Below, piece by piece: positions 44,180 through 52,451 of a DNA stretch of 62,477 nt. Each line of letters begins with the position of its first letter. Within the stretch, counting starts at the first letter, position 1. Both the position numbers and the translations under genes were made by a program. This DNA is from Bacilli bacterium. Its GTDB lineage: Bacteria; Bacillota_I; Bacilli_A; RF39; UBA660. Location: NCBI GenBank assembly GCA_017441845.1, contig JAFRVB010000001.1, positions 1 through 62,477 of the forward strand. The letters run 5' to 3'. Under the pieces are notes generated by a model. It made no database searches. It was not told the origin of the DNA and saw only the letters and a list, made by a program, of their open reading frames with translations.

Positions 44180-45771
44180 AAGATAAGAAAAAATTAAAAT
44201 TAAAAAAGTTTTATTTTCATCCAATTACAGTATTTATAGTTTTAACAATAATATTAATAATACTTAGTGGTATACTAGCAAGTTTTGATATATCTACATC
44301 ATATAATCAAATAGATAAGAATACCATTACATTAGAGCCTAAATTATTAGCGATAGAGTCAATATTCTCGTTCGCCGCAATTAAAACATTAATGTCTAAT
44401 GCGATGAGTAATTTCTTAAGTTTCGCACCACTAGGTACATTATTAATATCATTAATAGGTTTAGCTATTGCTGAAGGTACTGGTTTAATTGAAACTTTCT
44501 CAAGAAAATATTTAAAGAGAATGCCTGAATGGTTATTAACATTATTAGTAATATTTATCGCAACAGTTTCATCTTTAATTAATGAAGTTGGTTATGCGAT
44601 TCTTATTCCAATGTTTGCTTTAATTTATTTCATTAATGGAAGAAACCCAATACTAGGTATTATTACATCGTTCTGTGGAGTTTCATTTGGTTATGGAGTA
44701 TCTCTATTCGTAGGATCTATGGATATAGCTTTGAAAGACTATACTGAATTAGCTTCACACTTAGTAGATGAAAATTATCATGTACCATTATCATCAAACT
44801 TAATATTCTTAGTAATTGCGACGATTATTATAACGATAGTGGGTACGATTATAATAGAAAAACTGATTGCTCCTAAAGTAGGACACTATAAGAGAGAAGA
44901 AGAATTTGCTAAAACTGAACAATATAGAGTAATTAACTATGAGGAAGAAGAACAAAAGAAAATAGAAAGAGAAAGAAATGAAAAGAGAGGTCTAAGATTT
45001 GCTCTTATCGTAGGTATAGTTTTAATACTAATGTATATTTATGCCTTAGTACCAGGACTACCATACTCTGGATTATTACTAGATAATTCTACTAATATCT
45101 ATGTAGATCAATTATTTGGTAGTAAAGCATACTTCCAAGATAGTTTTACTTATTGTATAGCTTTATTCTTTATAATTACTGGTATTGCTTATGGTATAGG
45201 AGCTAAAACAGTTAAGAATGATAAAGAAATAATAGAATTCTCTGCTACTAAATTTAAAGATTTAGGTAGTCTATTCTTATTAATATTTGTAGTTAGTCAA
45301 TTTATAACTATTTATAAATCTACAAATATTGGTATGATAATCGCTACACTATTTAGTAATTTATTAGCTAGTATGAGTTTAAGTGGAATACCACTAATCA
45401 TCGTAACACTTTTATTTATTTCAATATCTAATATATTCTTAACTAGTCCTACTCAAAAATGGATGATATTCTCACCAGTAGTAGTTCCAATGTTCATGCA
45501 ATCAAATATTACACCAGAATTTGCTCAAATAGTAATGAGAACATCTCTATCTATGACTAATGGTATTACTCCATTACTTGCTTCATTTGTTATTTATATA
45601 GGTTATTTAAATATTTATAACTTAGATAAATCTAAACCATATACTATAAGAAAATCATTAAGTGTCATAACACCATATTTCTTAATTATAGCTCTAACAT
45701 GGGTATTAATAATTATAGGATGGTATATCATAGGAGCACCAATAGGTGGAGGAGTAAATCCAACATTATAG
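44176..45771 (+). CDS. AbgT family transporter
   Basis: 531 residues with about 11 hydrophobic segments. Family hallmarks: SFAPLGTLLISLIGLAIAEG near residue 74, SSLINEVGYAILIP near 122, SPTQKWMIFSPVVVPMF near 425. Relatives import p-aminobenzoyl-glutamate (folate breakdown product) or export sulfonamides. Starts with GTG at 44176 after GAGGAGG, overlapping the DUF951 stop. A folate-salvage role would fit a host-associated organism; this is inference. Confidence 0.9.
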   Translation: MKDKKKLKLKKFYFHPITVFIVLTIILIILSGILASFDISTSYNQIDKNTITLEPKLLAIESIFSFAAIKTLMSNAMSNFLSFAPLGTLLISLIGLAIAEGTGLIETFSRKYLKRMPEWLLTLLVIFIATVSSLINEVGYAILIPMFALIYFINGRNPILGIITSFCGVSFGYGVSLFVGSMDIALKDYTELASHLVDENYHVPLSSNLIFLVIATIIITIVGTIIIEKLIAPKVGHYKREEEFAKTEQYRVINYEEEEQKKIERERNEKRGLRFALIVGIVLILMYIYALVPGLPYSGLLLDNSTNIYVDQLFGSKAYFQDSFTYCIALFFIITGIAYGIGAKTVKNDKEIIEFSATKFKDLGSLFLLIFVVSQFITIYKSTNIGMIIATLFSNLLASMSLSGIPLIIVTLLFISISNIFLTSPTQKWMIFSPVVVPMFMQSNITPEFAQIVMRTSLSMTNGITPLLASFVIYIGYLNIYNLDKSKPYTIRKSLSVITPYFLIIALTWVLIIIGWYIIGAPIGGGVNPTL

Positions 45772-45776
45772 TAAAT

Positions 45777-45808
45777 AAAAAGAAAGGTTTAACCTTTCTT
45801 TTTTTTAG
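45777..45808. terminator. Bidirectional terminator between AbgT and CofE-like genes
   Basis: AGAAAGGTT/AACCTTTCT with A-run on the left and T-run on the right, between converging genes. Confidence 0.85.
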
Positions 45809-46992
45809 TCATTACTCAAATTATCAAAGTATCCTTGAATAAATACTACAGGAGTACCCTTATCACCACTACCACTAGTTAAGTCACATAAAGATCCAAT
45901 TAAATCAGTTAATCTTCTAGGAGTAGTACCTTGAGTAATCATCTGTCCTTTTAAATCGGCATCTTTCTTTCTAATTTCATCTTTAATAGCTTCCTTTAAT
46001 TCATCACCTTTTAAATCAGGGAACTTATTATCAGAAACAAATTTTAATTTAATTTCATTAGGAGTACCTTCAAGACCGCTTGTATAAAAAGGTGATACTA
46101 CTGGGTCAGCTAATTCCCAAATCTTACCAACAGGATCTTTAAAAGCTCCATCTCCATAAATCATAACTTCAATATTTTTGCCAGAAAGCTCTTTTAATTT
46201 AGCTTGAATTCCATCTACTAAACCTTGACCATCTTTTGGGAATAATTTTAATCTTTCTTCAGTAGATTTATTAGATCCAAGTAAACCAAATTTATCATTG
46301 AAACCAGATTCATTAACAGAATGATTCATAATTTCAAATAAACCAATACATTTAGCTCCTCTTTCTTCTAGATTAGCTTTAGTTTTATATCTAGTATGAA
46401 TATCACAGTTAATAATATTATTGGTATATTTAAGTATCTCAGTCGCATCATTAGCTAAGATAAACATAGGTTCACAGTCTTCAGCTTGAATTAATTCTCT
46501 ATAAAAATCAATCATATTAATTCCAGTAAAAGGATGTAACCAATCTCCAAAATTATCTTTATACTCATCTTCAGTAATAACACTACCTAAATCAAAATCG
46601 CTATCATCGAATTTATCTTCATCTAAGATACCATTACCAACTTCATCACTAGGGAATGATAGTTGTACATAAAGTTTCTTAGTACTTCTCGCAATACCTT
46701 TAAGTATTAATGAAAATCTATTACGACTAAGTATTGGGAATACTATACCTAATTCCTCTGGATTATCAAATTTTTCTTTAATATCAGTTGCGATATCATC
46801 AACAGAACAATAATTACCTTGACTGATACCTACAACAGCTTCAGTAATCGCAACAACATCACGATCTCTAAACTCAAATCCTTCACTTTCTTTAGCTTCC
46901 ATCAAAGATTTCACAACAATCTCTTCTAAATTATCATTTTCTTTAATGATTGGTGTACGAATTCCACGTACTACAGTACCAACATTTCTCAA
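45805..46992 (-). CDS. CofE-like (F420-0:glutamate ligase family) protein
   Basis: PF01996-type protein of about 395 residues. GTVVRGIRTPIIKENDNLEEIV opens it (start of domain, positions 4-25), DRDVVAITEAVVGISQGNY follows near 47, and the C-terminal half has VMIYGDGAFKDPVGKIWELADP near 280. No F420 biosynthesis is visible here and the lineage is not expected to have F420, so the substrate is probably another acid or peptide. I prefer TTG at 46992, preceded by GGAAGGTGA; an ATG at 47007 lacks a ribosome site. Similar orphans occur in many Firmicutes. Confidence 0.8.
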   Translation of the reverse strand: MRNVGTVVRGIRTPIIKENDNLEEIVVKSLMEAKESEGFEFRDRDVVAITEAVVGISQGNYCSVDDIATDIKEKFDNPEELGIVFPILSRNRFSLILKGIARSTKKLYVQLSFPSDEVGNGILDEDKFDDSDFDLGSVITEDEYKDNFGDWLHPFTGINMIDFYRELIQAEDCEPMFILANDATEILKYTNNIINCDIHTRYKTKANLEERGAKCIGLFEIMNHSVNESGFNDKFGLLGSNKSTEERLKLFPKDGQGLVDGIQAKLKELSGKNIEVMIYGDGAFKDPVGKIWELADPVVSPFYTSGLEGTPNEIKLKFVSDNKFPDLKGDELKEAIKDEIRKKDADLKGQMITQGTTPRRLTDLIGSLCDLTSGSGDKGTPVVFIQGYFDNLSND

Positions 46993-47047
46993 AATATCAC
47001 CTTCCATCTTAATTTTATCATAAAATCTATAAAAATGAGTTAACTTC

Positions 47048-47076
47048 TTTAAATCAAGACTATAATTTGATATAAT
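47048..47076 (+). promoter_or_regulatory. ychF promoter
   Basis: TTTAAA (47048-47053), 17 bp, TATAAT (47071-47076), 23 bases before the gene. Confidence 0.7.
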
Positions 47077-47098
47077 ACAAGCGAAAGAAGTGATAAAA

Positions 47099-48199
47099 AT
47101 GAGTTTAACAGCTGGTATAGTTGGTCTACCTAATGTAGGGAAATCAACTTTATTTAATGCGATTACTAATCAAAAAATCTTAGCTGAGAATTATCCGTTC
47201 GCTACAATTGAACCAAATGTAGGAGTAGTAACAGTAAAAGATGAAAGAATGGATAAATTAAGAGATATGTATAATCCTAAGAAATTTATCCCTACAGCTT
47301 ATGAATTTACTGATATAGCTGGTCTAGTTAAAGGGGCATCTAAAGGAGAAGGTTTAGGTAATAAATTCTTATCTCATATTAGAGAAACAGATGCGATAGT
47401 AGAAGTAGTAAGATGCTTTGATAATGGTAAAATTATCCATGTTGAAGGAGATATTGATCCAATCAGAGATATCGAAACTATTAATTTAGAATTAGCTATA
47501 GCTGACTTAGATATAGTAAATAATAGATTAGAAAAAGTAGGTAAGAAAGCAAGAACTACTAAAGATAAAAATGATTTAATCGAAGTAGAAGCTTTAGAAA
47601 AAGCAAAAGTTGCTTTAGAGACTGGTAAATCTCTAAGACAAGTAGACTTTGATAAAGAAGAATTATTAACTTTAAAAGCATTCTCTTTCTTAACATTAAA
47701 ACCTATTATTTATCTAGCTAATATTTCAGAAGATGAAATAGGTAAAGATGATAATGAGTATGTTAAAAAAGTTAAAGAGTATGCTGATAATGAAGGATCA
47801 CAAGTAGTAGTGTTATGTGCTAAAGTAGAAGAAGATTTATCTGAGTTAAGTGATGAAGAAAAAGCTGAAATGTTAGAGATGCTAGGACTAGATTCGTCAG
47901 GATTAGATAAATTAGTTCAAGCAACCTATAAAATATTAGGTTTAAGAACATTCTTCACAGTAGGTCCAGATGAAGTTAGAGCTTGGACTTTCAAAGAAGG
48001 AATGAATGCTAAGAAATGTGCTGGAGTAATTCACACAGACTTTGAAAAAGGATTTATTAAAGCTGAAGTAATCTCATATGAAGACTTAATTGAATATGGA
48101 GATGAATTAAAAGTAAGAGAAGCAGGTAAATTAAGATTAGAAGGAAAAGATTATATAGTACAAGATGGAGACATCTGTCATTTTAGATTTAATGTATAG
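47099..48199 (+). CDS. ychF: Redox-regulated ATPase YchF (Obg family)
   Basis: P-loop GIVGLPNVGKSTLFNAIT near residue 6, DIAGLVKGASKGEGLGN near 65 and the TGS domain at the end (FTVGPDEVRAWTFKEGM onward). Lacks the G4 NKxD motif (N-x-x-E instead, NISED), which explains its ATP preference. Exactly 366 residues from the ATG at 47099. Usual neighbour of rpsF. Confidence 0.97.
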   Translation: MSLTAGIVGLPNVGKSTLFNAITNQKILAENYPFATIEPNVGVVTVKDERMDKLRDMYNPKKFIPTAYEFTDIAGLVKGASKGEGLGNKFLSHIRETDAIVEVVRCFDNGKIIHVEGDIDPIRDIETINLELAIADLDIVNNRLEKVGKKARTTKDKNDLIEVEALEKAKVALETGKSLRQVDFDKEELLTLKAFSFLTLKPIIYLANISEDEIGKDDNEYVKKVKEYADNEGSQVVVLCAKVEEDLSELSDEEKAEMLEMLGLDSSGLDKLVQATYKILGLRTFFTVGPDEVRAWTFKEGMNAKKCAGVIHTDFEKGFIKAEVISYEDLIEYGDELKVREAGKLRLEGKDYIVQDGDICHFRFNV

Positions 48200-48207
48200 G
48201 AGTTTTT

Positions 48208-48987
48208 ATGGAATCACAAATAGTTATATTTGAAGCAAACAATAATGAAGGATATTTCAGTAAGAACGAAAAGTTTTATCCAATTAAAACAAAAAAGTAT
48301 ATAGAAAATAAATTTCTAGAAACAAGAAAAAATATGGGTAAACATTTCGGTTTTAACTATCTAAAAATGTTTGAAGTAAGACAAAAAATGCAAGATAACG
48401 ATGATTATCCTGATAATAAATATGTAGTATTAGATGATACCCATATGCAAAAAGAAGACTTTTTAGATGAAGAAGTACATGCGGATATATTAATTATTTC
48501 GAATAAATATCCAGGTATAGCAGTAGGTCATAGACAAGCAGATTGCCCAGTACTTATCTTAGAAGATAGAAAGAAAGGTATAACTGCAATATGTCATACT
48601 AATACTATTCATATTAATAGAGAATTACCTAAATATTTAGTTAAAACTATGATTGATGATTTTAACTCTAAAGCAAGTAATCTATATTTATATATAGGAT
48701 CATGTGTTAAAAAAGAAAACTATATTTATGATAGATATCCAATCTGGGCAACAAATGAAAAAGTATGGCATGACGCTATTGTTAAAGAAGAAGATGGATA
48801 TCATATAGATATGGAAAAAGCTATATTAAAACAAGTTAAAATATTTGACTTAAAAGAAATAAAAGTAAGTCCTATCGATACAGCAGGAGATAACCAATAT
48901 GCATCACATACCATGTTAGTAAAAGGACATAAAGATAAAGCAGGACAAAACTTTGTAGGATTTTACTACAAAAAAAATGAAGATTAA
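48208..48987 (+). CDS. PgeF/YfiH-like laccase-domain protein, divergent
   Basis: 259 residues with the purine-nucleosidase/peptidoglycan-editing (YfiH) fold. The zinc ligand motif appears as RQADCPVLIL near residue 108 and ICHTNTIHI near 128; the usual HAGWRG is not kept, and YIGSCVKKENY replaces the GPCC-type end. Such proteins edit peptidoglycan precursors or cleave adenosine. Given the loss of GWRG, the activity is uncertain. 8 bp after ychF. Confidence 0.7.
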   Translation: MESQIVIFEANNNEGYFSKNEKFYPIKTKKYIENKFLETRKNMGKHFGFNYLKMFEVRQKMQDNDDYPDNKYVVLDDTHMQKEDFLDEEVHADILIISNKYPGIAVGHRQADCPVLILEDRKKGITAICHTNTIHINRELPKYLVKTMIDDFNSKASNLYLYIGSCVKKENYIYDRYPIWATNEKVWHDAIVKEEDGYHIDMEKAILKQVKIFDLKEIKVSPIDTAGDNQYASHTMLVKGHKDKAGQNFVGFYYKKNED

Positions 48988-49000
48988 CTTCATTTTTTTA
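48971..49000. terminator. Bidirectional terminator
   Basis: AAAAATGAAG/CTTCATTTTT stem with A- and T-runs on the two sides; contains the stop codon of the PgeF-like gene. Confidence 0.85.
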
Positions 49001-49753
49001 TTTTATTGTTATTTTATAACCATTCTTTTTTAAATGGTCAATTTTATTTTTATAAAAATCATTATAATTAGCATATCCTCCTCTAATATAAGTACTCTTG
49101 TCTTTATTTAAGAAGTACTTTGGAGCATCTACTTTCATACTTTCAAATTCTTCTTCATCCATATTTTTAATATTTTCATATCTAATAGGTATAATAGCCA
49201 TTGTTCTTTCTTTTTGATTAAAGAAATTTATATATATTACTTTATCTACAATATAAACATAATTAGTATCATCTTTATAAGCAACAATATATTTATAAAC
49301 TTCTTCATCATCTTTTTGGAAAGAACATTTAGAATCGTTTCTTCCCATAACTCTATATACTTCAGAGGCTATACTCTTTAATCTAGCAAGATCAGTTTTC
49401 TTCATTTGATTAACATCAGAAATCATCTTATTTTCAGGAACAGGTTCAACTGTTTTGATAGGATGACTATTACTGTTGAAATCATTTTTAGAGGTACTAA
49501 GCAAAATAACAACAAATCCAACCATTGCGATTATAAATATTACTATAGGAATTAAGAAAGATGCCGCAACAACAGTTATACCAACTTTAGCAACTTTTTC
49601 CATACTCTTTGGATCAATCAAATTATAGGTATCATCTTCTTCTCTTTCAATTTCAAATTCTCTATGACAATACTCACATTTGCAACTCTTATCAGTATCT
49701 CCAAAAGATAAACCAGCCCCACAATTAGGACATTTCTTTTCAATTATTTTCAT
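48998..49753 (-). CDS. Zinc-ribbon membrane protein of unknown function
   Basis: N-terminal ribbon CPNCGAGLSFGD...CKCEYCHREF (two CxxC-type pairs between residues 8 and 33), then one transmembrane helix (about 57-85) and a C-terminal domain of about 150 residues outside or inside the cell. ATG at 49753 follows AGGGTGA; an in-frame GTG at 49762 is less likely. Proteins with this build are common in gut Firmicutes; function unknown. Confidence 0.82.
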   Translation of the reverse strand: MKIIEKKCPNCGAGLSFGDTDKSCKCEYCHREFEIEREEDDTYNLIDPKSMEKVAKVGITVVAASFLIPIVIFIIAMVGFVVILLSTSKNDFNSNSHPIKTVEPVPENKMISDVNQMKKTDLARLKSIASEVYRVMGRNDSKCSFQKDDEEVYKYIVAYKDDTNYVYIVDKVIYINFFNQKERTMAIIPIRYENIKNMDEEEFESMKVDAPKYFLNKDKSTYIRGGYANYNDFYKNKIDHLKKNGYKITIK

Positions 49754-49798
49754 ACTTTTCACCCTAACAAAATTTTATCATATAAAAGTTAATAAAAC

Positions 49799-49827
49799 TA
49801 GACATTTGTTTATTACTTTGTTATAAT
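49799..49827 (+). promoter_or_regulatory. rpsF operon promoter
   Basis: TAGACA (49799-49804) and TATAAT (49822-49827), 17 bp apart, before the rpsF leader. Confidence 0.7.
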
Positions 49828-49846
49828 ACATTCGAGTATTTATATA

Positions 49847-49883
49847 CTCCTTGCTACATTTGTAGCCATTAGTCCAGAAGGAG
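49847..49883 (+). promoter_or_regulatory. rpsF leader structure (possible S6:S18 autoregulatory RNA)
   Basis: CTCCTT (49847) can pair with AAGGAG (49878), which is the ribosome site of rpsF; between them an inner hairpin GCTACA/TGTAGC and an unpaired segment ATTAGTCCAG. Ribosomal S6-S18 complexes are known to bind such leaders in many bacteria. Confidence 0.5.
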
Positions 49884-49891
49884 GTGTAGTC

Positions 49892-50203
49892 ATGACTAAT
49901 TACGAAATAACATTTATTGTTAGACCTGATATGGAAGAAGCAGAAATTACTAAAACAGCTGATGAATTAAAGAAAGTATTAACTTCTAAGAAAGCAAAAG
50001 TCGTATCAGAAAAAGCATTAGGTCAAAAAGAATTAGCTTATGAAATCAAAAAGTTTAAAACAGGATATTACTTCTTATTTGAAGTAACAGCTAATAAGGA
50101 AGCAATTGATGAATTTGACCACGTAGTAAGAATTAATGAAAACTTATTACGTCATTTAATAGTAAGAGTAAAAGAAATTGAAAAAGAAAAAGAAAGTAAA
50201 TAA
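49892..50203 (+). CDS. rpsF: Ribosomal protein bS6
   Basis: 103 residues; YEITFIVRPDMEEAEI opening, LAYEIKKFKTGYYFLFE in the middle and NENLLRHLIVRV near the end are S6 signatures. AAGGAGGTG ribosome site. First gene of rpsF-ssb-rpsR. Confidence 0.97.
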   Translation: MTNYEITFIVRPDMEEAEITKTADELKKVLTSKKAKVVSEKALGQKELAYEIKKFKTGYYFLFEVTANKEAIDEFDHVVRINENLLRHLIVRVKEIEKEKESK

Positions 50204-50217
50204 TAAAGAGGTATTGT

Positions 50218-50697
50218 ATGAATAGAGTATTTTTAATAGGTAGATTAACTAAAGATCCAGAATTAAGATATACAACTGGTAATAATGCAGCTGTATGTAA
50301 TTTTACTATTGCTGTAGATAGAACATTCCAAGGACAAAACGGAGAAAGAGAAGCAGATTTTATTCCTGTAGTAGTATGGAATAAACAAGCTGAAAATGTT
50401 AAGAATTACTTAACTAAAGGTTCTCAAGTTGCTGTTGAAGGAAGAATGCAAGTAAGAAATTATGAAGATCAAAATGGTCAAAAGAGATATGTTACAGAAG
50501 TAATCGCAAATTCTGTAGAATTTTTAGGAAGTAAGAACTCTAACAATGCAAATCAATCAAGTAGTTCATCATCAGAAGAACCAACACCATATGATTTTGC
50601 AGATGAACCAAGTGAAAAAGGAACTAGTGTAGATAAGAATCCTTTCGCAGACTTTGGTCAAAATATTGAAATAAGCGATGATGAATTACCATTTTAG
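50218..50697 (+). CDS. ssb: Single-stranded DNA-binding protein
   Basis: OB fold in residues 1-110 (NRVFLIGRLTKDPELRYT), a disordered Ser/Asn linker, and the acidic tip ending DDELPF, which recruits replication and repair partners. 159 residues. Between rpsF and rpsR as in Bacillus. Confidence 0.97.
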   Translation: MNRVFLIGRLTKDPELRYTTGNNAAVCNFTIAVDRTFQGQNGEREADFIPVVVWNKQAENVKNYLTKGSQVAVEGRMQVRNYEDQNGQKRYVTEVIANSVEFLGSKNSNNANQSSSSSSEEPTPYDFADEPSEKGTSVDKNPFADFGQNIEISDDELPF

Positions 50698-50709
50698 AAG
50701 GAGGAAATC

Positions 50710-50928
50710 ATGGCAGAGTTTAACAATAGAAGAAGAAAAAAAGTATGTCAATTATGTGCTGGAAAAACAGTAGATTATAAAGATCCAGAAACTTTAAAAA
50801 GATATATAAATGAAAGAGGAAGAATCGTTCCTAGAAGAATAACTGGTACTTGTGCCCTTCATCAAAGAGTAATTGCTAAAGAAATTAAAAGAGCACGTGC
50901 TATTGCTGTTTTACCATATACAAAGTAG
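50710..50928 (+). CDS. rpsR: Ribosomal protein bS18
   Basis: 72 residues. The N-terminal CQLCAG and the later CALH make a possible zinc-binding set (C+ form). [17 protein letters not shown] and [12 protein letters not shown] are S18 signatures. GAAGGAGG ribosome site. Confidence 0.97.
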   Translation: MAEFNNRRRKKVCQLCAGKTVDYKDPETLKRYINERGRIVPRRITGTCALHQRVIAKEIKRARAIAVLPYTK

Positions 50929-50949
50929 TATTTTTACTACTTTTTTTAT
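50922..50949 (+). terminator. rpsR terminator
   Basis: AAAGTAGTA/TACTACTTT stem with T-run, including the stop codon TAG. Confidence 0.85.
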
Positions 50950-50978
50950 TTGTAATAAACTTCTAAATATAGTAAAAT
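50950..50978 (+). promoter_or_regulatory. Promoter of the DHH phosphodiesterase-rplI-dnaB operon
   Basis: TTGTAA (50950-50955), 17 bp, TAAAAT (50973-50978), about 36 bases before the gene. Confidence 0.6.
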
Positions 50979-51014
50979 ATATATTGAAGAAATGTCTAAC
51001 TATGGAGGATGAAG

Positions 51015-52001
51015 ATGGGAATTGGTGAAAATAAAAAACAAGTAATGAGAACAATAAGAAAAGCAAAAAACATCTTTCTTATGGCTCACAAAAATTTAGA
51101 CTTAGATGCATTAGGTAGTACTATCGGTTTATACGAAATATTATCTAACAAGAAGAAAAAATGCTACATAATCATTGAAGAAAAAACACATGAATTAGGA
51201 GTAGAAAAAGTATTAAAAGAATTAACTGGATGTATCGACATTATTAGAGAAGAAGATATTTCTAGTAAATTACATAAAAATAAGAAGAAAAATTTACTTA
51301 TAATTTGTGATACTAATAAAAAAGAATTAGTTCAATCAGAAGAAGCATTAAAACATTTCTCGAACAAGATGATTTTAGATCATCATAATAAAGGAAATAC
51401 TACTATTAGATCTCAATTAGAAGTAATAGATACAGAAGTATCAAGTACTTGTGAAATGATAGTAGAGTTAGTTGAAGCATATGATATAGAACTAGATCCA
51501 TACTACGCTACAGTATTATTAGCTGGTATAGTTCTAGATACTAATAACTTCACATTAAAAACATCAAAAGAAACATATTATTGTGCTTATTATTTATCTT
51601 GTTTAGGAGCAAGTGCTCAAAAAGTACAATATTTGCTTAAACAAGATATTAATGAATATATTGAAAGAAATAAAATGTTAACAAACATTGAAACTATAGA
51701 TGAGAGAATTGCTATAACTAAAGCAACTCCATATACTATTTATCGTAGAGAAGATATTGCTAAAATAGCTGATACTTTATTATATTTCAATAACATTGAA
51801 GCATCTTTTGTAATATCTAAAATAGCTAAAGATAAAATAGGTATAAGTGCTCGTAGTTTAGGTAATTTTGATATTAATAAAATATTAAGTAATTTTGATG
51901 GAGGAGGAGATTCTTATCATGGAGCTGCTGTTGTTGATGAAGATAAGATAAGTGTAGTTCATGATAAGTTAAAAGAAATAATTGAAGAGGAGGTAAAATA
52001 A
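51015..52001 (+). CDS. Short DHH/DHHA1 phosphodiesterase in the GdpP position
   Basis: Catalytic motifs of DHH family enzymes: AHKNLDLDALGS near residue 24, ICDTNK near 97, LDHHNKG near 120 and VLDTNNFTLKT near 176; the DHHA1 part ends with GGGDSYHGAA. The place, directly before rplI and dnaB, is that of GdpP (YybT), which degrades cyclic di-AMP. But GdpP has two membrane helices, a PAS and a GGDEF domain before DHH (about 650 residues); here only the soluble DHH-DHHA1 half remains (328 residues), so it is like a PDE2-type enzyme. Start ATG at 51015 follows GGAGG. Confidence 0.87.
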   Translation: MGIGENKKQVMRTIRKAKNIFLMAHKNLDLDALGSTIGLYEILSNKKKKCYIIIEEKTHELGVEKVLKELTGCIDIIREEDISSKLHKNKKKNLLIICDTNKKELVQSEEALKHFSNKMILDHHNKGNTTIRSQLEVIDTEVSSTCEMIVELVEAYDIELDPYYATVLLAGIVLDTNNFTLKTSKETYYCAYYLSCLGASAQKVQYLLKQDINEYIERNKMLTNIETIDERIAITKATPYTIYRREDIAKIADTLLYFNNIEASFVISKIAKDKIGISARSLGNFDINKILSNFDGGGDSYHGAAVVDEDKISVVHDKLKEIIEEEVK

Positions 52002-52441
52002 TGGAAGTAATTTTCATTAAGGATTTAAGAGGTCAAGGTAAAAAGGGAGACATTAAAGATGTTAAAACTGGATACGCTGAAAACTTCCTTATAAAGAAAG
52101 GATACGCCGTATTAAAAACAACTGAATCTTTAAAACAATTAGAAAAAGAAAAAAAAGAAAAAATGGAGTCTGATCAAAAAGCTAAAGATGATGCTACTAA
52201 ATTAAAAGGAAAACTTGATCAAATGACATTAGAATTCAAAGTTAAAACAGGACAAGGAGATAAAGTCTTCGGAAGTGTTAGTCCTAAGCAAATAAAAGAA
52301 GAACTTGGTAAACAAGGTATTAAGATTGAAAAGAATATGATTAAATTAGATAGTTCTCTATCTACTCTAGGATTTCATAAAGTAGATATAGAATTATATC
52401 CTAAAGTAATCGCTGAAATAAAAGTACATTTAGTAAAGTAG
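52001..52441 (+). CDS. rplI: Ribosomal protein bL9
   Basis: 146 residues; VIFIKDLRGQGKKGDIKDVK opening and YAENFLIKKGYAV are L9 signatures, followed by the long connecting helix and C-terminal RNA-binding domain. TAATG overlap with the upstream gene; GAGGAGG ribosome site. Confidence 0.97.
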   Translation: MEVIFIKDLRGQGKKGDIKDVKTGYAENFLIKKGYAVLKTTESLKQLEKEKKEKMESDQKAKDDATKLKGKLDQMTLEFKVKTGQGDKVFGSVSPKQIKEELGKQGIKIEKNMIKLDSSLSTLGFHKVDIELYPKVIAEIKVHLVK

Positions 52442-52451
52442 AGGTGATAAT

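Noticed and set aside
50888..50900. CACGTG in rpsR as a parS site
   Set aside because: Only the central six bases match; flanks do not fit TGTT/AACA.
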